Shown here: one piece after another, positions 52,222-60,575 of the stretch | Numbering within the stretch: position 1 is the stretch's first letter | Layout of the letters: each line of letters starts with the position of its first letter | Assembly (NCBI GenBank): GCA_963697965.1 | Contig: OY969108.1 | Location: 496,001 to 560,000, forward strand | DNA: 64,000 nucleotides | Direction of reading: 5' to 3' | From: JAPLJC01 sp963697965 | GTDB lineage: Bacteria > Desulfobacterota > Desulfobaccia > Desulfobaccales > 0-14-0-80-60-11 | Translations under genes and position numbers: made by a program | Notes under the pieces: generated by a model | Seen by the model: the letters and a program-made list of their open reading frames with translations, nothing else | What the model was told of the DNA's origin: nothing | Databases searched by the model: none

Positions 52222-52639
52222 GGGCCGCGGGCCCGGCGTCTGGTCCCCGCGCCCTGGCTTAGGTTATCCCTGCCGTCTTGACCCGGGGGTGGGGTTAACC
52301 CGCCCCGGAAGCCCACCGCTTGCTAAATTTTTGCATAAAATAATTATTTGCATAACCTAACCAGGCAAGCTAATATGTACACAGGCAAAATTCTCTCCAT
52401 ACATAAGTGCTTCAAAAAGGTGTTTGGTGCATAATACCCCGCCCAGGGGAAATTATCTCCCAAAGACTCCCGGGGAGATTCCCCTTGAGGCTCTAAACTC
52501 TATATAAATTGTCGAAAAAAATTACCCGTACTATGGCATAAATATCGCAATTGTTGAATTGTTGCTGTTTTCAACAAAAGAGCTGATTCAGGAACATGTT
52601 CATCAATCCTCTCGCAAGCTGTGATCTGAGGGCTTAAAA
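52222..52639 (+). promoter_or_regulatory. Control region of the hydrogenase locus
   Basis: An AT-rich gap with no gene. TTGCATAA occurs at 52331-52338 and 52348-52355, and TGCATAA again about 52427, spaced like operator half-sites. A sigma-54-like site lies downstream. Ribosome site GAGGG lies seven bases before the ATG at 52640. Confidence 0.45.
52534..52549 (+). promoter_or_regulatory. Candidate sigma-54 promoter
   Basis: TGGCATAAATATCGCA matches TGGCAC-N5-TTGCA at GG and GC with the correct spacing. It would start transcription about 80 bases before the hdrA-nuoE gene. Confidence 0.35.
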
Positions 52640-53530
52640 ATGTCCGAAGAAATCTTGGGGTCGGTTTTGGTGGTGGGGGGCGGCATCGCCGGTATGCAGG
52701 CCTCTCTGGACCTGGCCAACTCAGGCTATTACGTCTACCTGGTGGAAAAGGGCTCGGCCATCGGCGGCACCATGGCCCAGATCGACAAGACCTTTCCCAG
52801 CAACGACTGCGCCATGTGAATTATCTCCCCCAAGCTGGTCGAGGTCGGCCGGCACAGCAACATCGAGGTCCACACCCTCACTGAATTGAAAGAGGTCAGC
52901 GGGGAGCCGGGCCATCTCCGAGCCACCCTGGAAAGCGAGCCCCGCTTCATCGACCTGGCCAAATGCACCGGCTGCGGCGCCTGCCTGGAGGCCTGTCCCA
53001 TCCGCTATGAAGTGCAATTGCCGGAGGTGGCGCAGGCGGCCCACAGCGCCTATGCCGAGGCCACCCAGGAAGCGGCGGTGGCGGAGATCATCGACCGCTA
53101 CCGGGAAGAACGGGGCAATCTCCTGCCCATCCTCCTGGACGTCAATCGCCATTTCAACTGGCTCCCCCGGCCAGCTCTGGAGCACGTGGCCCATGAGCTT
53201 AAGACCCCACTCAGCGAAATTCTGCGGGTAGCCAGCTTCTACAACGCCTTCAGCCTGGTGCCCCGGGGCCAGCACATCGTCAGCGTCTGCCTGGGCACCG
53301 GCTGCTTTGTCAAGGGTTCACCCCGCATTATCAATGAGCTGGAGCGTAAATTGGGGATCAAGCACGGCCAGACCACCGAAGATTTCCTTTTCACCCTGGA
53401 AGTGGTGCGCTGCATCGGCTGCTGCGCCCTGGCTCCCGCCATGCGGGTGGATGCAGACACCTACGGCCGCCTGGCTCCCGGCCAGGTCTCCAAGATCATC
53501 GACTCCTATACCGAAACGGCAAGCCTATGA
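52640..53530 (+). CDS. HdrA N-terminal fragment fused to NuoE-like subunit, selenoprotein (Sec60)
   Basis: 296 residues if the in-frame UGA at 52817-52819 is read as Sec60. Residues 9-60 are the HdrA flavin-binding start: VLVVGGGIAGMQASLDLA, IGGTMAQIDKTF, then NDCAM-Sec-IISPKLVEVGRH, where other HdrA proteins have Cys. C109, C112, C115 and C119 bind a [4Fe-4S] cluster. From about residue 155 the protein is a NuoE/thioredoxin-like [2Fe-2S] domain with C217, C222, C258 and C262. The rest of this HdrA unit is not here but in the gene at 55441. The next gene starts inside the stop (ATGA). A SECIS-like hairpin follows the UGA. A conventional gene caller would annotate only from 52886. Confidence 0.85.
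52834..52853 (+). promoter_or_regulatory. SECIS-like hairpin after the hdrA UGA
   Basis: GCTGGTC (52834-52840) pairs with GGCCGGC (52847-52853), seven pairs with G-U allowed. The loop is GAGGTC, close to the AGGUCU loop of E. coli fdhF. The stem begins 14 bases after the UGA, within the bacterial SelB range. Confidence 0.6.
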
Positions 53531-55437
53531 AGGTTACCAGTCTCGCCCAATTACAAGAAATCAAAGGGCAAGGCCTCAAACTCACCTATCCCGACAAGAT
53601 CAAGATTATGGTGGGGATGGCCACCTGCGGCATCTCCGCGGGCGCCAACAAGGTCTGGAAGGCCCTGGAAGGTAAGATTGCCGAGCTCAAGCTGGACGTG
53701 CTCCTGGAGAAGACCGGCTGCATCGGCTTTTGCCAGAGGGAGCCCCTGGTGGACGTGGTCTACCCCAAGAAGGTGCGGCTGAGCTACCAGGCCATGACCC
53801 CGGCCAAGGCCGAGGCGCTGGTCACCGCCATCCAGGCGGGCGAGATTTACCAGGATAACGTCCTGTGCCGTATGGATCAGGAAGAGCTCCTCATGGAGGG
53901 TAGTTTCCGCCCTTACGCCAATCCCCATCCCATCGAACTGCCCATGGAGGCGCCCCTATACGAACAGGTGCCCTTCTTCAAGAAGCAAGTGAAGATCGCC
54001 CTCAGGAACTGCGGGTTCATCAATCCGGAGCGCATCGAAGAGTACATCGGCCGGGGCGGTTACACCGCCCTGCACCAGGCGCTCTCCGGGATGAGCCGGG
54101 AGCAGGTGATCGCCGAGGTGAAGGACTCGGGGCTCCGGGGCCGGGGAGGGGCCGGCTTCCCCACCGGGATGAAATGGGAATTTGCCTATAAGGAGGAGGC
54201 CGACCAGAAATACGTTATCTGCAACGCCGACGAAGGTGACCCGGGGGCCTTCATGGACCGGGGTATCCTGGAAGGCGACCCTCATGCGGTGCTGGAGGGC
54301 ATGACCATCGGCGCCTACGCCATCGGCGCCTCCGAGGGCTACATCTACTGCCGGGCGGAATACCCCCTGGCCATTCACCGCCTGAAGATTGCCATTGCCC
54401 AGGCGGAGAAGCTGGGATTGTTAGGGGAAAATATCTTTAATAGCGGTTTTTCCTTCCGCCTGAAGATCCGGGAAGGCGCCGGCGCCTTCGTCTGCGGCGA
54501 AGAGACCTCCCTCATCGCCTCCATCGAAGGCAGGGTGGGCGAACCCCGACCCCGGCCGCCGTTCCCGGCCCAGAACGGCCTGTGGGGCAAACCCACCATC
54601 ATCAATAATGTCAAGACCTGGTCCCACATCGCCCCCATCATAGTCCGGGGCGCCAAATGGTATGGTTCTTTCGGCACCCAATCCAGCAAAGGCACCACTG
54701 TCTTCGCGCTGGTGGGCAAGGTGAACAACACCGGCCTGGTGGAAATCCCGCTGGGCATCACCCTCAGGGAGATGATCTTCGACATCGGCGGCGGCATTGC
54801 CGGGGGCAAGGCCTTCAAGGCAGTGCAGACCGGCGGCCCCTCCGGCGGCTGCATCCCGGAGGCGCACCTGGACACCCCGGTGGACTATGATTCTCTGGGG
54901 GCCCTGGGTTCCATCATGGGCTCCGGCGGCATGATTGTCATGGACGAGCGGGATTGCATGGTGAACGTGGCCAAATACTTCATCGACTTCACCAAGGATG
55001 AATCCTGCGGCAAGTGCACCCCCTGCCGGGAAGGCACCCTCAGGATGATGGAAATGCTGGAAGAGATCACCGCCGGCAATGGCCGGGAGGAGGACATCGA
55101 CAAGCTGGCCGTGATGTCCAACCTCATCAAAAAGACCTCTCTTTGCGGTCTGGGGCAGACGGCGCCCAACCCGGTGCTCTCCACCATCCGCTATTTCCAG
55201 GAGGAATACGAGGCGCATATCCGGGAGAAAAAATGCCCGGCCAAGGTCTGCAAGCCCCTGATCACCTACCAGGTAATTGCGGATGTCTGCATCGGCTGCC
55301 AGCTCTGTCGCCTCAAATGCCCGGTGCAGGCCATCGAAGGTGCCAAGAAAAAGGTGCACCTGATCGACCAAGAAAAGTGCATCAAGTGCGGAGTCTGCTT
55401 TGACTCCTGTAAGTTTGACGCCATCAGCGTGGAGTAA
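53527..55437 (+). CDS. NuoF-like NADH-binding flavoprotein with extra ferredoxin domains
   Basis: 636 residues, HydB/HoxF style. An N-terminal thioredoxin-like [2Fe-2S] domain (1-115) has C34, C65 and C69. The FMN/NADH core has GRGGAGFPTG at 205-214, CNADEGDPGAFMDR and AGAFVCGEETSLIASIEG. The N3 [4Fe-4S] ligands are C494, C497, C500 and C540. Two C-terminal [4Fe-4S] motifs follow (CIGCQLCRLKCP, CIKCGVCFDSCK). Such subunits exchange electrons with NAD(H) in bifurcating hydrogenases. The gene is coupled at both ends: ATGA overlap upstream and a three-base gap downstream. Confidence 0.93.
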   Translation: MKVTSLAQLQEIKGQGLKLTYPDKIKIMVGMATCGISAGANKVWKALEGKIAELKLDVLLEKTGCIGFCQREPLVDVVYPKKVRLSYQAMTPAKAEALVTAIQAGEIYQDNVLCRMDQEELLMEGSFRPYANPHPIELPMEAPLYEQVPFFKKQVKIALRNCGFINPERIEEYIGRGGYTALHQALSGMSREQVIAEVKDSGLRGRGGAGFPTGMKWEFAYKEEADQKYVICNADEGDPGAFMDRGILEGDPHAVLEGMTIGAYAIGASEGYIYCRAEYPLAIHRLKIAIAQAEKLGLLGENIFNSGFSFRLKIREGAGAFVCGEETSLIASIEGRVGEPRPRPPFPAQNGLWGKPTIINNVKTWSHIAPIIVRGAKWYGSFGTQSSKGTTVFALVGKVNNTGLVEIPLGITLREMIFDIGGGIAGGKAFKAVQTGGPSGGCIPEAHLDTPVDYDSLGALGSIMGSGGMIVMDERDCMVNVAKYFIDFTKDESCGKCTPCREGTLRMMEMLEEITAGNGREEDIDKLAVMSNLIKKTSLCGLGQTAPNPVLSTIRYFQEEYEAHIREKKCPAKVCKPLITYQVIADVCIGCQLCRLKCPVQAIEGAKKKVHLIDQEKCIKCGVCFDSCKFDAISVE

Positions 55438-55440
55438 AAA

Positions 55441-58400
55441 ATGTCGTTGATTAGCCTGACCATCAATGATCGATCGATCGAGGTCCCGGCAGGGACCACG
55501 GTATTGGAGGCGGCCCGCAAGATCGGGGTCAATATTCCCACCCTGTGCTATTACGAAGCCATCAAACCTTACGGCGGCTGCCGTCTCTGCCTGGTGGAGG
55601 TCACCCTGGGCAATCGCACCCAGCTCACCGCGTCCTGCACCTATCCGGTGGCCGAAGGTCTGAAGGTATTGACGGATACCGAGGAGGTGCTGGCAGGACG
55701 CCGGCTGGTCATCGACTTATTGTGGTCCCGGTGTCCCGAAGTGCCGGTGCTCCGGGAGATGGCCCTGCAACTGGGAGTTACGGAGCCCAGTTTCCCCAAG
55801 GGCGAGGACGACTGCATCCTCTGCGGCAAGTGCGTGCGGGTCTGCCACGAATTGCAGAATGTGGGAGCCATCGGCTTGATGGGCCGGGGGGCCAAACGCC
55901 AGGTTACCACCCCCTTCGGTGAATTTTCCCAGGTCTGCCGCACCTGCGGCGCCTGCGAATTCGTCTGCCCCACCGGGCATTATAAAGATATCGGCAAGAT
56001 CAGCGGCAAGACCCCCAAACCCAAATACAGCGAGTTCAATGCGGGCCTAAACACCCGGGGCAATATCTACCGCCTTTACCCCCAGGCGGTGCCCAGCGCC
56101 CCGTCCATCGATGCGCAGAATTGCATCAAGATGTTGACGGGCGACTGCGGGGTCTGCGCCCAGGTTTGCGCCGCGGAGGCCATCGATTACACCCAGGAGA
56201 AGAAAGAGAGTACCCTGGAGGTGGGTTCGGTCATCCTGGCCCCCGGCTTCAAGCCTTTCGACCCGGGCGCCGCGGCGCTCTATGGCTACGGCAAGTATCC
56301 CAATGTTCACACCAGCCTGGAGTTCGAGCGCATCCTGAGCCCCGGCGGACCCTTCCAGGGACACGTGCGCCGGCGCTCCGACGGCCGCGAGCCCAAAAAG
56401 ATCGCCTGGATTCATTGCGTCGGCTCCCGGAATATCGGCGAAGGGTCCAAGCCCTATTGCTCCAACTTCTGCTGCATGGCGGCCCTGAAACAGGCCATCG
56501 TGGCCCGGGAGCACCTCGGCCCGGACCTGGATATGGCCCTGTTTTACCTGGACCTGCGCACCCCCCGCAAGGACTTCGAAAAATACGCCGCCAAGATTAA
56601 AGATCAGGGGGCCCGGCTGATCCGCTCCCGGGTCCATTCCATCAGGCCCGCCAATGATGACGGCGACCTGGAGATACGCTACGTCACCGAGCCCGGCAAA
56701 GTGGTCGACGAGGTCTTCGACATGGTGGTCCTCTCGGTGGGCATGGTGATGCCCCCGTCCACCCTGGAGCTGGCCCGGCGGCTCGAGGTACCCCTGGGCC
56801 CCAACGACTTCATGGAGGCCAGTTGTTTTGCGCCGACCACCAGCTTCCGGGAGGGAATCTTTGCCTGCGGCGCCTTCACCGGGCCCAAGGACATCCCCCA
56901 GACGGTGATGGAGGGGAGCGCCGCGGCCGCCACTGCCACCCGGCACCTGGCCGCGGCCCGGGGCACTCTGATGAGAAAGAAGGAATTCCCCCCGGAAAGA
57001 GAGGTGGCGGGGGAACCGGCCCGGGTGGGGGTATTCGTTTGCAATTGCGGCCTCAACATCGGCGGAATCGCCGACGTCCCGGCCATCGTGGATTACGCCA
57101 AAACTCTTTCCCAGGTGGAGTACGCCCAGGCCAACCTGTTCACTTGCTCCCAGGACTCCCAGGCTCAGATGGCGGAGATGATCCGGGAACACCAACTGAA
57201 CCGGGTGGTGGTGGCGGCCTGCAGCCCCACCACTCACCAGCCCATCTTCCAGGAGATGATGCGAACCGCCGGCGTCAACAAGTACCTGTTCGAGATGGCC
57301 AACATCCGTAATCAGTGCACCTGGGTCCACCAGAACGAGCCGGGGCTGGCCACCCAGAAGTGCCAGGACCTGGTGAACATGGCGGTGGCCAAGGCCCGGC
57401 TGCTCCAGCCCCTGGAGTACCTCACCGTGGGGGTCAACCCCACCGCCCTGGTGGTGGGGGGCGGGGTCACCGGCATGACCGCGGCCATGGCCCTGGCCGA
57501 CCAGGGCTACCAGGTGCACCTGGTGGAACGCAAGGACATCCTGGGAGGCAATGCCCTGAAGCTCCACACCACCTGGCGGGGCGGCCTGGTCAGGACCAGG
57601 CTGGAGGCCATGATCAAGCGGGTGCTGGGCAACGACCGGATCACGGTCCACTTTGAGGAGATGGTCACCGGCGTCTCCGGGGCGGTGGGTAACTTCACCA
57701 CCACCCTGAGCCGCGGCGAGGAAATCCGCCACGGCATCGTCATCCTGGCAGTCGGCGCCTCGCCCTTTCGCCCGAAAGGGATGTACCTCTATAAAGAGAA
57801 CCCCAACGTCCTCCTCTCCCTGGATTTTGATAAGGAAATCGCCCAGAACAGCGACCGGCTCCAGCAGGCCCAGGCGGTGGCCTTCATCCAGTGCGTCGGC
57901 TCCCGCACCCCGGAGCGGCCCTATTGCAACAAGGTCTGCTGCGCCCACTCGGTGGAAAACGCCATCAAGCTCAAGGTGATGAACCCGGAGAGGGAGGTCT
58001 TCATCCTCTACCGGGATATGCGCACTTACGGCGAACGGGAACTCCTCTACACCCGGGCCCGGGAACTGGGGGTGGTCTTCATCCGCCACGTCCTCGCCGA
58101 TCTCCCCAAGGTGGAGGAGGCCGGTGGCCGCCTCAAGATCACGGTAACCGACCAGATTATGCAGATGCCGGTTACCTTCCAGGTAGACCTCCTCACCCTG
58201 GCCACCGCCATCATCCCTCACCATAATGCCCCCCTGGCGGAGCTCTACAAGGTTCCCCTCAATGCCGAGGGCTTCTTCACCGAGGCCCACCCCAAGATCA
58301 GGCCGGTGGATGCCACCACCGAGGGCATCTTTCTGGCGGGGTTGTGCCATTACCCCAAACCCATCCAGGAAACCATTGCCGAGTCCCTGGCCTGCGCCTC

Positions 58401-58698
58401 CCGGGCCAATACCATCCTGTCCCGGGATTACCTGGAGCTGGAATCCATCATCTCCAACCCCATCGACGAGAATTGCGACGGCTGCGCCTTCTGCGTCGAC
58501 ACCTGCCCCTTCAAGGCCATTACCCTCCTCGAATACATGAAGGAAGGCGGCATCAAGAAGACGGTGGAGGTCAATGCCATGCAGTGCAAGGGCTGCGGCT
58601 CCTGCATGGCCACCTGCCCCAAGCAGGGCATTTACGTGGCCGGCTTCACCCCGGAGCAGTTGGAGGCCCAGGTGGAGGCCGCCCTGGGGTTGATTTAA
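55441..58698 (+). CDS. NuoG N-terminal domain fused to split HdrA and a second HdrA unit
   Basis: 1085 residues. Residues 1-180 are NuoG/HoxU-like: [2Fe-2S] ligands C36, C47, C50 and C66, then [4Fe-4S] motifs CILCGKCVRVC (125-135) and CRTCGACEFVC (166-176). At about 196 the sequence becomes HdrA just after the point where the gene at 52640 leaves off: YSEFNAGLNTRGNIYRLYPQ, cluster ligands C228, C236, C239 and C243, then the rest of a flavin domain ending FACGAFTGPKDIPQTVMEGS. A second HdrA unit starts VGVFVCNCGLNIGG (529-542) with its own VVGGGVTGMTAAMALAD. Two ferredoxin motifs close the protein (CDGCAFCVDTCP, CKGCGSCMATCP). Electron hub of the complex; no HdrB or HdrC is present. Confidence 0.9.
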   Translation: MSLISLTINDRSIEVPAGTTVLEAARKIGVNIPTLCYYEAIKPYGGCRLCLVEVTLGNRTQLTASCTYPVAEGLKVLTDTEEVLAGRRLVIDLLWSRCPEVPVLREMALQLGVTEPSFPKGEDDCILCGKCVRVCHELQNVGAIGLMGRGAKRQVTTPFGEFSQVCRTCGACEFVCPTGHYKDIGKISGKTPKPKYSEFNAGLNTRGNIYRLYPQAVPSAPSIDAQNCIKMLTGDCGVCAQVCAAEAIDYTQEKKESTLEVGSVILAPGFKPFDPGAAALYGYGKYPNVHTSLEFERILSPGGPFQGHVRRRSDGREPKKIAWIHCVGSRNIGEGSKPYCSNFCCMAALKQAIVAREHLGPDLDMALFYLDLRTPRKDFEKYAAKIKDQGARLIRSRVHSIRPANDDGDLEIRYVTEPGKVVDEVFDMVVLSVGMVMPPSTLELARRLEVPLGPNDFMEASCFAPTTSFREGIFACGAFTGPKDIPQTVMEGSAAAATATRHLAAARGTLMRKKEFPPEREVAGEPARVGVFVCNCGLNIGGIADVPAIVDYAKTLSQVEYAQANLFTCSQDSQAQMAEMIREHQLNRVVVAACSPTTHQPIFQEMMRTAGVNKYLFEMANIRNQCTWVHQNEPGLATQKCQDLVNMAVAKARLLQPLEYLTVGVNPTALVVGGGVTGMTAAMALADQGYQVHLVERKDILGGNALKLHTTWRGGLVRTRLEAMIKRVLGNDRITVHFEEMVTGVSGAVGNFTTTLSRGEEIRHGIVILAVGASPFRPKGMYLYKENPNVLLSLDFDKEIAQNSDRLQQAQAVAFIQCVGSRTPERPYCNKVCCAHSVENAIKLKVMNPEREVFILYRDMRTYGERELLYTRARELGVVFIRHVLADLPKVEEAGGRLKITVTDQIMQMPVTFQVDLLTLATAIIPHHNAPLAELYKVPLNAEGFFTEAHPKIRPVDATTEGIFLAGLCHYPKPIQETIAESLACASRANTILSRDYLELESIISNPIDENCDGCAFCVDTCPFKAITLLEYMKEGGIKKTVEVNAMQCKGCGSCMATCPKQGIYVAGFTPEQLEAQVEAALGLI

Positions 58699-58771
58699 CC
58701 GGGAGCAGTGATAGATAGATAGATTGCTTTAAAAAATTACTACTGAAAGCTGACAGCATAGGGGTTTAGCC

Positions 58772-59191
58772 ATGGAAGACCAGTTCGAGCCTTTAATCAT
58801 CGCCTTCTGCTGCAACTGGTGCTCTTACGCCGGGGCGGACCTGGCGGGGGTCTCCCGCATCCAGTACCCCCCCAACGGCCGGATCATCCGGGTGATGTGT
58901 TCCGGCATGGTGCACCCCAACCTGGTCATCAACGCCCTCACCAAGGGGGCCGATGGCGTCCTGGTATGTGGGTGACACCTGGGCGAATGTCATTACCTGG
59001 AAGGTAATAAAAAAGCCCAAACCAGAGCGGAAGGAATAGAGCTGATGCTGGAGGACTTCGGCCTGGAGCCCGAGCGGTTCCGGCTCGAGTGGATTGCCTC
59101 GGCGGAAGCCCAGAAGTTCGCGGACGTGATGACGGAGATGACGGAGACCCTGCGGGCCCTGGGCCCCGGCCCGTATAGCACGAGAGGATAA
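58772..59191 (+). CDS. MvhD-like iron-sulfur subunit, selenoprotein (Sec68)
   Basis: 139 residues when the UGA at 58973-58975 is read as Sec68. MvhD features are FCCNWCSYAGADLAGVSRIQ, VMCSGMVHP, GADGVLVCG-Sec-HLGECHYLEG and, after the UGA, a normal C-terminal half (RAEGIELMLEDFGLEPERFR, EWIASAEAQKFADVM). Most relatives have Cys in place of Sec in this G-C-H-x-G-[DE]-C motif. MvhD carries an Fe-S cluster and passes electrons from the hydrogenase to HdrA. The gene sits between the HdrA gene and the hydrogenase subunits, as in methanogens. Conventional annotation would stop at codon 67. Confidence 0.88.
58981..59018 (+). promoter_or_regulatory. SECIS-like structure after the mvhD UGA
   Basis: Upper stem ATTACC (58992-58997) with GGTAAT (59003-59008) and loop TGGAA. 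An outer stem GGGC (58981-58984) pairs with GCCC (59015-59018). The upper stem starts 16 bases after the UGA. Confidence 0.55.
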
Positions 59192-59294
59192 CCTAGGGGC
59201 GACCCGTCGGGGCGCCTTTATGCTTTTAATTCTTTAGGTTCAATGGGTTACGAACTGGGAGATATTCTCATCGGCATCATGTAGGTGGGAAAAT

Positions 59295-59322
59295 GTAACG
59301 CAGGCTAAAGCCTGCGGCAACC
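59295..59322. repeat. CGCAGGCTAAAGCCTGCGGC repeat unit
   Basis: A single palindromic unit (GCAGGCTAAAGCCTGC) related to the repeat at 37799-37864, in the gap between mvhD and the next small gene. Confidence 0.7.
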
Positions 59323-59339
59323 AAACAGATCTAGGCAGG

Positions 59340-59537
59340 ATGATGACCATACCACTGGCAAAAAAATTCGAAGGCAAGAAATTCATGTGGGACGGCGGCA
59401 ATTACCGCAGCCCCGAGGAGGCCCGGCAAGTCATGGAAGGCTATGCCAAAGATGGATTCGAGGTGCAAATGTTTGAGGAAGAAGGCGGGGTCCTGATCTA
59501 CTCCCGCCGGCTGGCGGGGGCGCAGACGGCCGAATAA
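59340..59537 (+). CDS. Small protein inside the hydrogenase locus
   Basis: 65 residues (or 64 from the second ATG). The sequence TIPLAKKFEGKKFMWDGGNY, RSPEEARQVMEGYAKDGFEV and QMFEEEGGVLIYSRR reads as a compact alpha/beta domain with no cysteine. It lies between mvhD and the hydrogenase small subunit gene, same strand. I do not recognise the family; it could be an accessory factor or an unrelated insertion, since a repeat precedes it. Confidence 0.6.
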   Translation: MMTIPLAKKFEGKKFMWDGGNYRSPEEARQVMEGYAKDGFEVQMFEEEGGVLIYSRRLAGAQTAE

Positions 59538-59617
59538 CGGCGAGGGCCGTGGTGAGCGTAGCCGCAAGTCAGAAACTGACTGTTTGCTGTCGGGCACTTA
59601 TGAAAGGAGGAAAAGAG

Positions 59618-60562
59618 ATGCCGGTAAAAGTAGTGGAGGATTGGTTGAACGCCTGCTCCGGCTGTGAGATCTCCATTCTCAATATTGGAGACCAACTGTT
59701 GGACCTGTTGCCTGAGTTAGACTTTGTCCACATGACCGCCCTCGTAGATCACAAGTTCTTCGGTCAGTTGGGTGACGGAACGGCCATGGAGATCCCCGAG
59801 GCCGTGGTGGGCATCGTCTCAGGTGGCGTGCGCAACGAAGAAATGAAACATGAATTACAAGAGATTCGCAAAAAAACCAAGTTTCTCATCGCCCTGGGAA
59901 GCTGCGCCTGCTATGGCGGAGTGCCGGCCCAGGCCAACATGTACACCACTGAGGACACCTTTAATAAGGTTTTCCGCGACTGCATTACCACCGTTGCCGC
60001 TCCCAACCCGGAAGACCCCAATGTGCCTAAATGGACGCCCACCTGTGCTGCGGTGGATGAAGTCGTCCCGGTGGACATCTCCATTCCTGGCTGTCCGACC
60101 CACCCCGATTGGATTGTCGAGGCCATCAGCGCCCTGCTGGCGGGCAAGACTGCCTGGAGCCTGCCGGAGCGCAGCGTCTGCGACACCTGCCCGGTGATCC
60201 GGGAACAGAAATCCGGCGGCGGCCCGGTCAAGCGCTGGCTGCAAAACATGGAATTCAACCCGGAAGAGGGCCTGGAAAAGATGCGCTGCATCAACGAGCA
60301 GGGGTTCCTCTGCATGGGGCCGGTGACTCTGGCCGGCTGTGCGGGGAAAACCGATGTGCCCCGGTGTATTAAAGCCCGGACCGCCTGCCGGGGGTGCTTC
60401 GGTCCCATCCGCAAAGGGGCCCGGCCCATGGTGGACATGATGGGCGCCCTGACCTCGGTAGGGTTGGACCCCAAAACCCTGGTAGACCGGCGGGCCATGA
60501 TGAACCGGTACATCGGTGGGCATGGTTATCTGACGGTAATCCCGGCTCGGCCGGTAAGATGA
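59618..60562 (+). CDS. [NiFe(Se)] hydrogenase small subunit, MvhG-like
   Basis: 314 residues from the ATG at 59618 with AAAGGAGG upstream. The proximal-cluster site starts DWLNACSGCEISIL (C13, C16), then GSCACYGGVPAQ and PGCPTHPDWI. The C-terminal part has CDTCPVIREQ, CMGPVTLAGCAG, CIKARTACRGCFGP for the other [4Fe-4S] clusters. There is no twin-arginine signal, so the enzyme is cytoplasmic, as expected for group 3 hydrogenases that couple to HdrA. It is followed 14 bases later by the large subunit gene. Confidence 0.93.
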   Translation: MPVKVVEDWLNACSGCEISILNIGDQLLDLLPELDFVHMTALVDHKFFGQLGDGTAMEIPEAVVGIVSGGVRNEEMKHELQEIRKKTKFLIALGSCACYGGVPAQANMYTTEDTFNKVFRDCITTVAAPNPEDPNVPKWTPTCAAVDEVVPVDISIPGCPTHPDWIVEAISALLAGKTAWSLPERSVCDTCPVIREQKSGGGPVKRWLQNMEFNPEEGLEKMRCINEQGFLCMGPVTLAGCAGKTDVPRCIKARTACRGCFGPIRKGARPMVDMMGALTSVGLDPKTLVDRRAMMNRYIGGHGYLTVIPARPVR

Positions 60563-60575
60563 GGAGGTGAGGAGT

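Noticed and set aside
52817..52819. Nonsense mutation making hdrA a pseudogene
   Set aside because: The frame before and after is conserved HdrA, the position is a known Cys/Sec site, a SECIS-like hairpin follows, and two more genes of the locus show UGA at Cys positions.
56047..58350. Minus-strand open frame of 767 codons opposite the HdrA gene
   Set aside because: It is a shadow of GC-rich codons; its translation is His/Gly/Gln-rich with no family features, while the plus strand carries complete Fe-S and flavin motifs.
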